Assembly: GCA_963971575.1 (NCBI GenBank)
Contig: OZ020613.1
Coordinates: 47,975,250-48,039,249, forward strand
From: Liopterus haemorrhoidalis
Taxonomy: Eukaryota > Arthropoda > Insecta > Coleoptera > Dytiscidae
Reading direction: 5' to 3'
Length of the DNA: 64,000 bases
In this document: piece by piece, positions 10,678-23,200 of the stretch
Position numbering within the stretch: position 1 is the stretch's first letter
Layout of the letters: each line of letters starts with the position of its first letter
Notes under the pieces: model-generated
Database searches by the model: none
What the model was told of the DNA's origin: nothing
What the model saw: the letters and a program-made list of their open reading frames with translations, nothing else
Translations under genes and position numbers: made by a program

Positions 10678-13407
10678 CAACAGAATATTTTCAAACCTAA
10701 CTATAGTCAACTGGAATGCTGACGGTATCAAACGACAAAGATCAACATTTATAGAATTCTTAACTCGGTACAATATTTCTATAGCTTGTGTCAGTGAAAC
10801 TCATTTGGTAAAGAACGAAAAATTTAACATACCAGGATATATTATTCACAGAAGTGACAGAGATCACCCTACAGCATCTGGAGGAGTAGCAATAATAAGC
10901 AGAAAAAATCTCTCTGTACATCAAATACCCCAGAATAATTACCGTAATCTAGAAGCCGTAGAGGCAGAACTAACCCTACAGAATAACTCATCACTGAAAA
11001 TAATATGCGCCTATCAGCAACCATCAAAAACTCTCCTACAACACATCTATACAGCATTTAATAGTAACAAATCAACACTATTAATGGGAGACTTAAACAG
11101 CAAAAATACAATCTGGGGCTGTCGTGCTGAAAATCCTAGTGGCAAAAAGCTGGACACATTCATGTCACTGTATTCCATACAAATCACCCCACCAAACGAA
11201 CCCACATATTATCCCCGCCGCTCAGATCACTTACCAGATATACTCGACATAGCCCTTCATAAAAACTTTTCAAAACCGATACATCGCCAAGTCATTCACG
11301 AATTAGATTCAGATCATGCAGCAGTCATCCACACATTCTCAAATATTCCTCACATTATTACCCCCCCACCAAGATTAATAAACGGACCAATAAACTGGGA
11401 AATGTTTCAAAATGAGTTAAGTCAGCAAATTAATTGCACAACCAACCTGCATAGCCCGGAAAATATTGATGAAAACATATATAAAATCACAAGCTCAATA
11501 AAAACAGCCATAAAAAAATCGACAATACAAGAGTATATTCATCAAAAAACACCCCATAATCAATATCATCCACCTCTCTATATCGTTAATTTAATAAAAG
11601 AAAAAAATAAAATGAGAAGAACTGGGCAAAAAACCCGCCACCCGGATCACAAGAAATTATTAAACAAGCTGGTGCATCAAGTCAAATGGGAATTAAATAA
11701 TTTCAGAATACAAAAATATCAAAGTTACATAGAAAGTCTCGAAGCAGGTGACCCAACAATGTGGCGAGCAACAAAAAAATTATTAAATAAAAACAATACA
11801 GTGGCGCCGATAAAATCAACAGATAAAATATTTAGTACCGATAAAGAAAAATGCGATATTTTTGCGGAACACTTAGAAAAAGTATTCAGCCCACACCAAG
11901 AAGCCTGCAATGCGGAATTTTACCAGGAAGTGCACGAAGTCGCAAATCAACCCCTACCGGAATCAACAGAACCGTTCTCAACAACACACCTGGAGAAATT
12001 AAAGAAATCATAAAAAATCTAATATTAAAAAAAGCACCCGGTCATGACCTTATCACTAATAATATTCTAAAATCCCTACCACCAAAGCCTATAACACAAC
12101 TTGCAAACATATTCAATGCTTGTCTGAGGACAGGATACTTCCCAAAACATTGGAAACATGCTGAAATTAAACTGTTTCACAAACCGAAAAAAGATAAGCA
12201 TGACGTATCAAGCTACCGCCCAATAAGCCTACTTCCCTCACTTTCAAAAGTCCTTGAAAAAATTATATATTCCCGACTGATAAAATTCCTAAACGAAAAT
12301 AACGTCATACCGACTTTCCAATTTGGTTTTAAAAAGAAGCACGCCACTGTACACCAACTACTTCGCATTACCGAAACAATTGAAAAAGGCTTTGAAAACA
12401 AACAGTTCGTACCTGCAGGATTCTTAGATATTGCGCAAGCATTCGACAGAGTGTGGATCCAGGGTCTTATTTATAAATTATTGAAAGTTAAAACTCCAAC
12501 ATACCTCTTGAAAATATTAACATCTTTTTTGAAAAATAGAAGCTTCCAAGTAAATATCAATAACACCTTATCAGAAATTAAAAACATACGAGCAGGAGTC
12601 CCACAGGGATCAGTCTTAGGCTCTGTTCTATTTAACGTATTTGTGCACGACATGCCCGTTCCAGCAGATGCAACAATCGCCATGTTTGCAGATGACACGG
12701 CAATTGTTACAAAAAACGAGGTTCAAAACAGAGCAGTAAGTGATCTACAAAAAAACCTTGATATCACTACTGATTATTTTAAAAAATGGTGCATTAAACT
12801 AAATACAACTAAATGCGAAATAAAAATGTTCACGCTAAGAAAAACTAGTAACCTGCCAGATATAATTATTAACAACAAAATTATTCCATGGAACCTGCCT
12901 AACCAAGCAATAAGATATTTAGGGGTGCATCTCGATAATAGACTAACATGGAGACACCACATTACGAAAAAACTACGAGAAGCCCAAACCAAATTAGCGA
13001 TGCTCTATCCATTAGTAAATAGGAAATCAACCCTAAAAAGAAAATGTTCCCTCTTAATATATAAAGGTATACTGAGACCTACATTGACCTATGCGTGCAT
13101 GGTATGGGGTGCTGCACACCGAACACACATTAAAAAACTGCAAGCTTTTCAGTCGAAAGTATTACGGATCGCCACCAACAGCCCGTGGTTTATCAGGAAC
13201 AGCCATTTACACGAGGAACTGGGTATAATGACAATATAAGAATTTATGAAAAAGCTGTCAACAACATTTTTCCACAGAATTGGACAGTGCTCCGGTGCCA
13301 CACACTATGAACTGGGCAAGCGAAAAATCCACAGAAGATTAAAGAGAAAATTACCACAAGACACTATAATAGACGGTGATAGTGCGGATAGCGAACAATC
13401 TAATTAA
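10670..13407 (+). pseudogene. LINE ORF2: endonuclease-reverse transcriptase, frameshift plus stop
   Basis: The AP-endonuclease domain comes first: NWNADGI, the SETH glutamate, MGDLNSKN and SDHAAVI. The reverse transcriptase follows, with FLDIAQAFDRVW, AGVPQGSVLG and FADD. The frame breaks near 11980-11990, where a run of 'caacaacacacc' has a one-base indel. EPFSTT in the first frame continues as PGEIKEI in the second. A TAA at 13237-13239 interrupts the C-terminus, and the same frame continues (EFMKKLSTTFFHRIG) to a natural stop near 13407. All catalytic residues seen are intact, so both lesions look recent. Confidence 0.85.
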
Positions 13408-13572
13408 ACATTAGTAGCGAATCAACAGACATAAAGTGAAGTGACAGGGGAGTTCTTCGAACCGACCCCACAACGTGACAAACCCTGACAAACACTGTAT
13501 TATCAGAACTATGTGTTACATCATGTATGTAGATCTAGTTAAATAAAGAGTATTAATAAAAAAAAGATTATT

Positions 13573-14600
13573 ACTTACTTAACGTGGCCGTTCAACCCTT
13601 GCAGGTTTGAGCCTCTACAACATTTAAACGACCTTTAAAAAGATTATTACATTAGGACGATCAACTAAGGTAATAAACTAATCTGTTCATTACGCCATTC
13701 TGGCACTCAAGCACAAAACCTTTCAGTCTGGAACTTGAAACTTGCAGACCTGAGAAATATTAGTTCCCAGAATAATGTGTTATCATTATCCTTGTATAAC
13801 ACTAGAGTGAATGTTTTCTCCCATGTGTTTTTAACAAGCATATCGTAATCAGCTTTTCGTATGTGGGAAGTCATCTTGTCTATGTCTTCGCGAACACGAA
13901 CTACGCCAGAGTTGGTTGCCTCAGGACTCAAATAGTGTAGTTAAAATTCTTCAGCATCTTGAAACAGAAACACCCATTTTCCTGTGAGTTCCTGAAGAGT
14001 TAACGAACGTCAAAAAGTGATCTTGACTTCTCAGCACTTGGTTTGCTGTACCCAGGACGACTTTCTCGTACAAGCATCCTTAAAATCAACAATCCTCGAC
14101 CTCCAAGATGACGAGGGAGATATATCAGATTTTATTATTATGTTATCCATTATTTGGATGAATTACAAAATGATTAAATGAAGTAAATCACTAAAATTTA
14201 TATAAATATCTAACAGTATTGTATGAGTTCAATTTTGAGTCGCCCTAGGTGTGGTGCTAGAAGGGAGGCACCGATTAGCGCATGCATACGAGAGTAGCAG
14301 CAGGCAGTAAGCAACCGACCGCGAAGGAGGGTAGATGTGATAGAGACGACACGCGGAACCACTGAGACGAATCATTGAGTTGACAAAGAATTTAAGACGA
14401 ATCGTGACGAGGGCTTTCAGCCTTATATTAGACGTTATTCTATGTTGTATTTTGTTCTATCAATTAAATTAAATGTATTACTATTGTGATTATATCCCTT
14501 AACATTAAATAAGCGTTTTGTTTATTTCAAACGCCTACGACCATCTGGTGTAGTTTAGAAAGGTAGGTTACAGAGTAGACACAATAAAAACAGTCAATTA
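13573..14600. other. Unassigned intergenic DNA
   Basis: No gene is recognised. A short minus-strand frame at 13707-13931 has no recognisable domain. Positions 14230-14580 are GC-richer than the surroundings and might be LTR or SINE material, but no diagnostic ends are visible. 'aaaaagattattac' occurs at about 13561 and again at 13637. Confidence 0.3.
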
Positions 14601-14605
14601 TGAAG

Positions 14606-15123
14606 TACAGTAGACTCTCGATTCTCCGGGGAGGTAGGTAAATCCCGGATAATCGGCCCAAGAAAATATTGAAAATAATACAAAAACTAAAAATAACGTA
14701 GTGGGATGAAAAACTAGTTTTACGTTTTATATGCGTAATATTTATAAAAATTATTTAAAAAATTTCATTTTTTCACTACCTCAGTTTATTTGTTTATTTT
14801 TATTGAACCTATCAGTGAACATTAATACTGAGGTATAGTCATTACTCATTACATTACATAAATATACAATATATGAGAACAATATGTATGAATATTATTT
14901 AAGTATTATGAGAATACTTTTTGAAAATGTATTTATAAAAAATAATATACATATACATATAAATAAAATGTCAATACTGTACATAGCATGATATTGACAT
15001 TTGCACAAAATCTCTATGCATAATAGATTTATCAGAGCTATAAAAGTTATATAAAAATAAGATACTCAAAAATCAAACAGTTCTAGAAAAAAAAATATTA
15101 ATAATAAAATAAAAAATTTCGTA
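14606..15123. repeat. AT-rich DNA beginning with a pogo-like terminal sequence
   Basis: 'cagtagactctcgattctcc' near 14608, followed by 'cggataatcgg', resembles the terminal inverted repeats of pogo/Tigger-type elements. No matching right end or transposase was found. The rest of the interval is low-complexity AT-rich sequence. Confidence 0.35.
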
Positions 15124-15841
15124 GACTTCGTTCAACTTAACTGCATCACAGGCGTATGTAACCGAATCCCTTGCGCAGAAACCAAATTTCGTCCATTGCG
15201 TTATCAACAGTTAGTTTAACACAGCGTTTCCCAAACTATGCGCCGTGGCTATGCTACAGGGGCGCCGCGAAGACCCAGGACCTTTTTTTTGCTCTTCACT
15301 TGGATTTGGGAAGTGAGAACCTTTTTTTCTCTTCACTTGAATTTGGGAGGTGAATACTTTTTTTTTTTGGAGGTGAGGATCTTTTTTTTCCCTTCACTTG
15401 CTTTTGGGGAAGTCAATTTTATCAATTTACTTCATTTGCCAAGGGCGCCGGAAACATTGCTATGATTGGCTCTGATTGAATGTATTGACTTGGGGCGCCG
15501 CGGGAAAATTTTGATAAATTAAGGGCGTCCGGAACCGAAAAAGTTTGGGAACCACTGGTTTAACACATTTCAGTGGTATCACTTTGATTTGTTTTTGATT
15601 ACGCGTATTGTGCGATGTTCTGTGTTTATCTCCGTTATAATTATTTATTTCTCGTACGTTTCAAATTATACCGTGTACTAAAATCAGTAAAAATGTATTT
15701 GAATTACATGATTTGGTTTGTTTGGTATCCACAACAATTGTTTAACACCCTTATGTACGTCTATGTGATCAGCTGTTTTCTCGCGCAGATTTGATGACGT
15801 AATTTATGATACCCTGTGATGAAGTTAAGTTGAACGAAGTC
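15124..15841. mobile_element. TA-flanked MITE split by a hAT MITE
   Basis: The ends are inverted repeats: GACTTCGTTCAACTTAAC on the left, and the same sequence inverted on the right, continuing imperfectly to about 30 bp. TA flanks both sides (15122-15123 and 15842-15843), as for Tc1/mariner-type MITEs. No coding capacity. A hAT MITE (15222-15557) is nested inside. The right end abuts the B/C segmental duplication. Confidence 0.7.
15222..15557. mobile_element. hAT-type MITE with 8-bp target duplication
   Basis: The element starts CAGCGTTTCCCAAACT and ends AGTTTGGGAACCACTG, the usual hAT terminal form. The 8-bp duplication gtttaaca is perfect (15214-15221 and 15558-15565). The interior contains repeated T-rich and 'gggcgcc' blocks and no transposase. 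Confidence 0.85.
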
Positions 15842-17399
15842 TATCATCAATATTGGGAACATGATTATGTAGTTTAGCAGCTATGACGCGAGGGTATTGA
15901 CTATACAGCGTGGTTTTATGCATTTCACTTGTTAAGATTTATTCCCTGGATCATAATTATTCAGATGTGCTTTGGCAAATACAACGGTTTATCGTCAACT
16001 GCTCGTCGCAAATAGTTAAATGTAAAATCTTAAAATAAATATATAATAAATAATAATAAAATCTTCCTAAGAACTCGTTTAGTTTTTTATTATTGAGAAG
16101 AGATCATTAGTAAAACAAAAAAAGTAATAAAATAAAACATATGTATTAGCATGTATGTACCTAATATGTGAAATACCTTTACGGCACTACAGAACTAGAA
16201 TAATACCATAAGATTACATTGGTAAACATCAATTTTTACGTCCAATAAGTTTGAAAGCTGGCGAACGACGTCACCTTAGACTGATTATACTAAGGTGGAA
16301 TGTTTTTTTATAGTGTTTACATTCGAAAGACCTTTATGCAGAATTTGTTCGTTTGTGTGTAATGAGATATGATGACCGTGAAAATGCTTTATCACACTGA
16401 TCACATTTAAATGGCCTCTCTCCAGAATGTGTTCGTTTGTGTCTAATAAGATTTGACGAATCTGTAAATGATTTATCACACTGATCACATTTAAATGGTT
16501 TCTCTCTAGAATGTATTCGTTTGTTTCTAATGAGATGGGATGACTGTGAAAATGCTTTATTACACTCATCACATTTGAATGGTTTCTCACCAGAATGTGT
16601 CCGTTTGTGATTAATAAGATTTGCTGATTGGGTAAATGATAAATCACACTGATCACATTTGAATGGATTCCCTCCAGAATGTGTTCGTTTGTGTGTAATA
16701 AGAAGTGATGAATCTGAAAATGCTTTATCACACTGATCACAGGTGTATGGTTTCTCTCCAGAATGTTTTCGTTTGTGTCTTTTTAAGATTGATGATCTTG
16801 TAAATGCTTTATTACATAAATCACATTTGAATGGCCTCTCCCCAGAATGTGATCGTTTGTGACTAATGAGATTTGTTAACTGTATAAATGAAAAATCACA
16901 CTGATCACATTTGAATGGCTTCTCTCCAGAATGAATTCGTTTGTGTATAATGAGTTCTGTTGAACGTATTAACGCTTTATTACACTGGTCACATATGAAT
17001 GGTTTCTCCCCAGAATGTGTTCGTTTGTGTGTACTGAGATTTGATGATGCTGCAAATGCTTTATCACACTGATCGCATTTGAATGGCTTCTCCCCAGAAT
17101 GTATTCATTTGTGTGTAAAGAGGATAGATGATCGTGTAAATATTTTGTTACACAGCTCACATGCAAATAACTTCGGTACAGAATGTTCTTTTTTTCCTTC
17201 AAGAAGGGAACTATCTTGTATCTCTAACGTCTTCTCATCTATATTACATTTATTTGATGTTGCAGGCGGTTTAAACTTGTTAACTGACACTGGCGCATCT
17301 GAAGTTTCATCTGGATTACTGGAAGAAAATCCTCTAGCTGCAAAAAAAAAACATTGATAAATGAGAAAAAAAAAAATACAAAAAGCAGGATATAAAATG

Positions 17400-18740
17400 T
17401 TTATTTAGTTGAATTTAGTAAAAAAATACGCTATAAAATGGATCTTAACAATATATATAATCTAATTTAAAACATATAACTTTGTGATCTATCTTGAGAA
17501 CCACTGGTTTAAAAAAATATGTTCTTCTATAATCCCACCTTGGTCTTCTACAATTTTGTTATTTAGTATTTTTATGTATTTCTAATAATATTGTTTTAGC
17601 TATTCCAGAAAAATTTAATAAAGATAGATCAAATACATTTTATAAAAAATAAAGCAACAAAATATACAATACTTTTCACAAATATTTCAATAATTCACAG
17701 AGAATATTAACTGGTAATAATTACAAAAAACTCATTAAAACTTGGATACCAAACTTGATTTTACAGGAGTAAGAGATTTGTTAACTAAAAATATGTTAAT
17801 TAGATATACTTATATTATTATAGCATACATTATTCAAATAACCTAAAACAATTTTTAACGACATATTTAATTTGTATTAGTACTAAATAACAAATCCTAT
17901 AACACATCGGAACACATTGCTCACAGTGACAACTTATTAAATTTCAAATATCTCCACACACAGAAATAATTGTTTCTAGGTGGTGTATCCATCTTATGAT
18001 AGGCTGTTTACTTATTATGTTTATTCATTATGTTTAAGGAATAAAAATTGTATTCATATACATTTATGTATTTATAATAAATAAAAATTAAATTGAATTG
18101 AAAAAGAAAATGATTGCGGTGTCTCACTTCGCTGTTACATCCTGTATACATCTACCGTAGTCACAAATAGAAAAAAATCCATTACATTAGCCATTATTTA
18201 GCTTTAAATTAAAAATATAATCAATTTTTTTCAACAATACAAAAAATACAAATGCAAACACAAATGTTATTTTCTGAAAATACTTCTGTCCAAAAATTCC
18301 TGTACTGTTTTGGTCACATCAATGCACGTTACTTAAATTTTTTTATATTAACTACTTAAGACCATAGAGTGGGGCATAATATAACATAGTTTTGGTCAAA
18401 ATTGCGGGAAAATATTAATATTTTTTGAAAAATAAATTGTTGATGGTTAATTCACGTATTTTTTAATGTCTTTATTTGTTACTTCACACGATTAAAAAAA
18501 ATAAATAAAAATGATTAGTATATATATTTGTTTATATTTATCGGACGATCTACTTTTTTGAAGTCTCAGTATTTTTCTTATATGTGAGTTAAAAATAAAT
18601 ATTGGCAAGCTAAATTTCAACTTTCTACATTCAGCAGTTTGGCCACAATTTCTAACGAACTTTCAGACAGACAAAAGAATAACGGTACAAGGATTTCTTG
18701 GTCATACCTACGAAACCTAAAAATCACTAACATTCACTGA
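17400..18740. other. Gene B intron 3 sequence, AT-rich
   Basis: This lies between the finger exon and linker exon of gene B. A hAT-end-like 'gagaaccactgg' at about 17499 is shared with gene C at 26488. Positions 17600-18110 end in 'aataaataaaaattaaattg', which resembles a LINE 3' tail, but no protein was recognised. From 18390 the sequence matches 26865 onward in gene C. Confidence 0.4.
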
Positions 18741-19235
18741 TAATACAAGCACTAATAACACTAGCTGTACTGACCAGTGTTTGCGACATTTGCACTCTCC
18801 AGTTTATCTTGAAATACACTGGTGTCCACAGGTTCAGACTTGATATAAATCTCCTCTATTTTGGTGTTATCGTGGTACGTATTGTTTGTACCTCCATCGC
18901 TGATTCCTGTAATAAATCCACAGATATCAAGTATAAATTAATTACTTATTGTAAACACATTTAAGAGCTATTCAATAAATTCTCAGCCTCACAATGAAAT
19001 ATTTGTTGTTTCATATAAATTTTATTTTATTTTTCATGATATAGAAAACACCTCTTTTTGCTCGTCTAGCTTTATCTGTCCCGCTATAGTACTATCCATA
19101 ATGTGTAAAACTAATGATGTATGCCTGTCAGTTAAGTTAAACTTGCAGACATTTCTATTCGCAGCCTGAGATATTGTGTAATGCCGATGTGAAATAAATC
19201 AGTTAACGTCTAAATTATAATATTTATTAAAAACA

Positions 19236-19830
19236 ACCACAGGACTTTATGGGAAATCCTTTATAGAATTAAAATTCCACCTAAGCTAACAAGGATTGTC
19301 AAAGCATTATACTCGAAAGCAGAATGCAAAGTACTTCGCCAAGAAGCCACCAGCAACACAAAACCTATTAAATCGGGGGTAAAACAAGGATGTCTGTTAT
19401 ATCCGATTTTTTCATTTTAGCCCTTGATTGGATTCTATCACATATAAGTGGGAACAGAAATGGTATAATGTAGGATCTCTAACATCATTTAACCGACCTA
19501 GACTATGCAGACGATATCTTCTTGCTGTCTCATAAATTCGAATCCCTTCTGCACAATCTGAACCGAATAATTCGTTTAGTCAAGCTAACAGAACTCGAGA
19601 TTAATATCTATAAAACAAAAACCCTGCGCGCATAAACGCCAACAATACAAGACAGCATCGATAGTTTTCGGAATGACAACACTAACAGGAAGAACTTCAC
19701 GATGTTCGGCTTTGGAAGAAATCATCCCATGCTGGAACTCGTTAAATCACCATTCTTTATTAGCCATGAATACATAGCCATTTTGCGAACAATTTTATCG
19801 AGTTAGGCCATCTTTAACATCATGGCTCGA
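19236..19830 (+). pseudogene. Degenerate RTE-like reverse transcriptase fragment
   Basis: Frames encode TLWEILYRIKIPPKLTRIVK, then a Cys-containing stretch, then SGVKQGCLLYPIFFILALDW, as in RTE-clade reverse transcriptases. After a frameshift near 19480 the catalytic motif appears as 'DYADDIFLLSHKFESLL'. Several stops and shifts make it non-functional. It lies in gene B intron 2 and is absent from gene C. Confidence 0.6.
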
Positions 19831-20554
19831 AAATGTTCATGTTAGTTCCATTTTTAATAGAAAAGGTTTTATTAAATACGTGCTAAAATCGTGCACACAA
19901 TTTTTTTTTGCGACTTGTTAACACAAACCAACACAAAAACAAAAAAAAACAACTTGATGAATCCAACATCTATCAAGCAACAACAAAACCCCAAAACTTA
20001 TGTAGCGACCCTCGTACTTACTAATTAAAATAAAATTTGTTATAGTAATTTGTCTTTCTTAATTTGGCTTAAGACCGGATTTTAATAATAAAAAACGAAG
20101 TATCCTATAGGAATATCTCACCTAGGGACCTTATCTTGCTACCCCACTAGGTACAAGCAAAACTGTATAATACCTGTGTGATCATTTTCTTCTGTCGCTG
20201 CTTCCATCGTATGACTGATATTGTAGTTCTTTTCTAACGGCTACAAGAATTGTTTCTGTTCTTCTTTTAAATTCGCGATATTAATACACAACTCTCCGCC
20301 AGTTTCGGAAACAAAACTCAGTTTCGATGTGTAATTTAAATATATTTGATTGTTTCGCAAGCATTGCTCACGAAATTCATAAAAATAATCCACTTTAGTG
20401 CAGCATTCTGTACATATTGTTCCCTGATTGTACAATATAGTGGAGATCTGAAAACATTTTTTGTTTTTCACAGAATATCTGATTATATGATTTAGTCAGG
20501 GATAGAAAGGAATAGTTAGCAAGTAATATACTTTGATCGAAAACTGTTTGCGGG

Positions 20555-20815
20555 ACACTCGTTTTAAGGATTTTGTAGGTATGACAAAAAACCCTTATAA
20601 TGTCACTCAAGTGTCTATCTGTACGGTGGAAATTATGGGCAAACAGTTCGACTTCGACCATTGAAATTTAGCATACTTGTACAACTCTTTGACCCATATC
20701 CAGAAACTTTATTGAGGGTTAAAAATATAGAAAAATATGTTTTCAACGAAAAAATATTGTGTGTGTTAGTTCAAGTGAAACCCCTTAATATATTTTTACT
20801 TCCTTCATATTATAC
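20555..20815 (+). repeat. 5' half of the dispersed tRNA-module repeat (gene B intron)
   Basis: A diverged copy of the repeat seen at 34045, 50926 and 52903. It shares 'ttttgtaggtatgac', 'acccttata', 'gttgaaattt' and 'tacaactctttgacc'. The matching copy in gene C is at about 28330-28560. LINE sequence follows immediately, and the 3' part of the repeat resumes near 22755. Confidence 0.6.
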
Positions 20816-20934
20816 ATACATAATTACATAGGTAAATAATTTCGTTCATGGTTTTACAGTAAGTAAATATATAAAAACTACACCACAGAGGCTGTGAACA
20901 GCCTGTATGTGACTTTCTTAATAATTAAATTATA

Positions 20935-22737
20935 CCACAAAGTAAACAAAATAAATGTGAACAAAAATTATTTTTTTTTATAAAATACATATTTTATCAT
21001 TATTTAATTTAAAAATAATGACGACACTTTTTGTTAAATTTAATTCAATTTGTGCCTAAATTTAGCATTTTTGTAAGTTTTACCTGACTTAATTGTTTAC
21101 AGAATTTCTTAGACCATGTTGAGATATTATACATATGCTTATTATTATGTTCTTCTAGGAATTCTTGAAAATTATTAAAAACTTGAGGTATATGGTAACA
21201 AAAACAACGCTGCCCAATGGCTTTATTAACTCTGTGAGATAAGGCTTTATTTTTATTTCTAGTATCATAGAGATGCGGTAGCGTTGTTATTGTATTCTCA
21301 TATTTTTTAATATATATCAATATGGACATAATATAAAGTTGGGATACATTTAGAACATCTGCATCGTTATATAATAGTTCTGTAGGGTAACGTCTAGGCT
21401 TTTTAGTTATAATTTTCAAGATTCCGTTTTGCACAGTTTTAACCTGTTTTATATAAATGTCTGATGCTCCTCCCCAAGCAATTAACCCATATGATAACAA
21501 AGATTGTACAAGTGCATAATAAAATTGATAGAGGTTTTTGACAGGTAGTATTCCCCCCAATTTTTTTAAATATATAAAACATTTTTCTTACACTGGAAGT
21601 TATCTTATTAATATGTAGATTCCATCGCAGATTTTTATCAATTATCACGCCTAGGTATCTGGTATTGTCTACTTTATTAATTTTTATATCACAGGCACAA
21701 TTTTGGTCACAACAGCTATGTAATATTATGTGATTATAGTCTGGTTGAGTATTATTATAGATGGTGAAAGGCATAAATTCAGTTTTTTTATAATTTAATG
21801 ACAAAAGATTATCGTCTAGCCAGCATTTAATTACTTTTAAATCCCATTCGGCAGACGCCTTGACTTGCTGCCATGTAGAGCCTTCAGTAAATAGAACTGT
21901 ATCATCTGCGTAAGCGATAAGTTTTCCATGAAGGTTTATTTCTAGCAAGTCATTTATGTAAAGGACAAATAATATGGGACCTATTACTGTGCCTGGAGGT
22001 ACACCGCAATTTATATGCCGAAAATTACTAGAGATATCATTAACAGTTACGGTTTGTAATCTATCACGTAAATAGCTCTTAAACAAGTCAAGTGCTAAAC
22101 CTCGAACGCCATAAATTTCAAGATTTTTTATAAGGATTGTGTGGTCGACCGTGTCAAATGCCTTTGCTAAATCTAAGAAGGATGCAGAACATTGTTTCGA
22201 CTGGTCCAATCCCGTATAAATACTTTTGATCAATTCTGCAATCGCGTCGGAGGTACTCCTGCTCTCTATAAAACCGAATTGTTTGTCAGATATTATGTTA
22301 GTCCTAGTTAAAAATGATATCAGTCTTTTTTTAATAATTTTTTCAAACACCTTAGCAAAGTTTGTAATCAAAGGTATGGGTCTATAGTTTTCAACATTAT
22401 TTTGCGGGCCTGATTTATGAATAGGCTTAACATTTGCAAACTTGAAGGATTTCGGAAAGTAACCAGATATAAAGCATTTATTGAAGATGTCTGTTAAAGG
22501 GTTAATTATAACATTACATATATTTTTTAATATTTCAGATGTAATATTATCATGCCCTGGAGATTTATTATTTTTTAAAGAATTTATGAATTGCGCAACT
22601 TCAACTGGATCAGTTGGGTTAAAATATAAAGAATTATTATTAACTTTAATTGAATTTAATATATCATTTTGCCTGGCAGAGTTTTTATTTATTTTTGAGG
22701 TATATCTTGTGCTTACATTAATAAAGTACCTGTTATA
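20935..22737 (-). mobile_element. 5'-truncated CR1/Jockey-superfamily LINE (reverse transcriptase)
   Basis: The coding frame enters at about 22725 with no start. It encodes NNKSPGHDNITSEILKN, NYRPIPL, SFLDLAKAFDTVDH, CGVPPGTVIGPILF and the YADD catalytic motif. A frameshift at the C6 run at 21553-21558 separates this from the C-terminal part (GGILPVKNLYQFYYALVQSL, ending at 21045). There is no endonuclease, so the 5' part is missing. The protein belongs to the same family as the element at 56190-57350. It interrupts the dispersed repeat in gene B and is absent from gene C, so it probably inserted after the duplication. Confidence 0.8.
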
Positions 22738-22754
22738 ATGCGCGAATAAACCAA

Positions 22755-23200
22755 CACCAACAATGTGCTACAACTTTTATCCTCTACACCATTTCCCATG
22801 GAAATTGGTTTAAAAATCTGAAAAAGTCTCAACAATGTACATTGATGGTTCCCATCCGGAACCGGAATAATTTAACAGGAATTTCAGAATATTTTTCGAA
22901 AAATATCGTGTGGTATCTAAAGAAAGCTCTTAAGACGTAAATTAAAGACCGAAAAGTAGTTTTATAATGTTTCTTTATTTTAACACAATTATTGCCAGAA
23001 GTGTAGTAAAAAATACTCTTGTCCCACACAATATAAACCAGGAGGGTTAATCAAATATCTGAAAAATTCTTAGTAATGCACATTATTGTGAACCAGAATA
23101 GTACAACAGTAATTTAAGGTCTGATAATTATTACGAAGATAATCGATTTTTTAATTTAATAATTAAGAAGGCTTTAAATCTCTAGACGAAAGCACGTGGT
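22755..23200 (+). repeat. 3' half of the dispersed repeat (gene B intron)
   Basis: It shares 'atgtgctacaactttta', 'tgtacattgatg', 'aaccggaat' and 'ttttgcc'-type blocks with copies at 29805-30235 and 34370. Within each copy the block 'gtacattgrtg..gaac..ggaata' occurs twice, so the repeat itself is built of two related rungs. Confidence 0.5.

Larger units (their letters stand above)
9321..13562 (+). mobile_element. Near full-length Jockey-type non-LTR retrotransposon
   Basis: The element has a 5' UTR (9321-9549), ORF1 (9550-10677), ORF2 (10670-13407) and a short 3' UTR ending in an A-rich tail. The sequence aaagattatt occurs just before it (9311-9320) and just after it (13563-13572). This is a candidate target-site duplication, although the A-tail makes its edge uncertain. 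AGACGTG at 9349-9355 is about 28 bases from the proposed 5' end, where Jockey-like elements carry their downstream promoter element. One frameshift and one in-frame stop in ORF2 make this copy non-autonomous but young. Confidence 0.88.

Noticed and set aside
13707..13931. 74-codon minus-strand frame next to the Jockey-type LINE
   Set aside because: No recognisable domain, no start context and no conserved copy in the window. Left as unassigned.
14230..14580. Candidate solo LTR
   Set aside because: It is GC-richer and has AATAAA-like sequence, but no TG..CA ends, target duplication or second copy could be found.
16334..17337. 84-bp periodic repeats that could suggest a CRISPR array or satellite
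   Set aside because: The period and motif (tttatcacactgatcacatt) are the DNA of tandem C2H2 fingers. There are no unique spacers between identical repeats.
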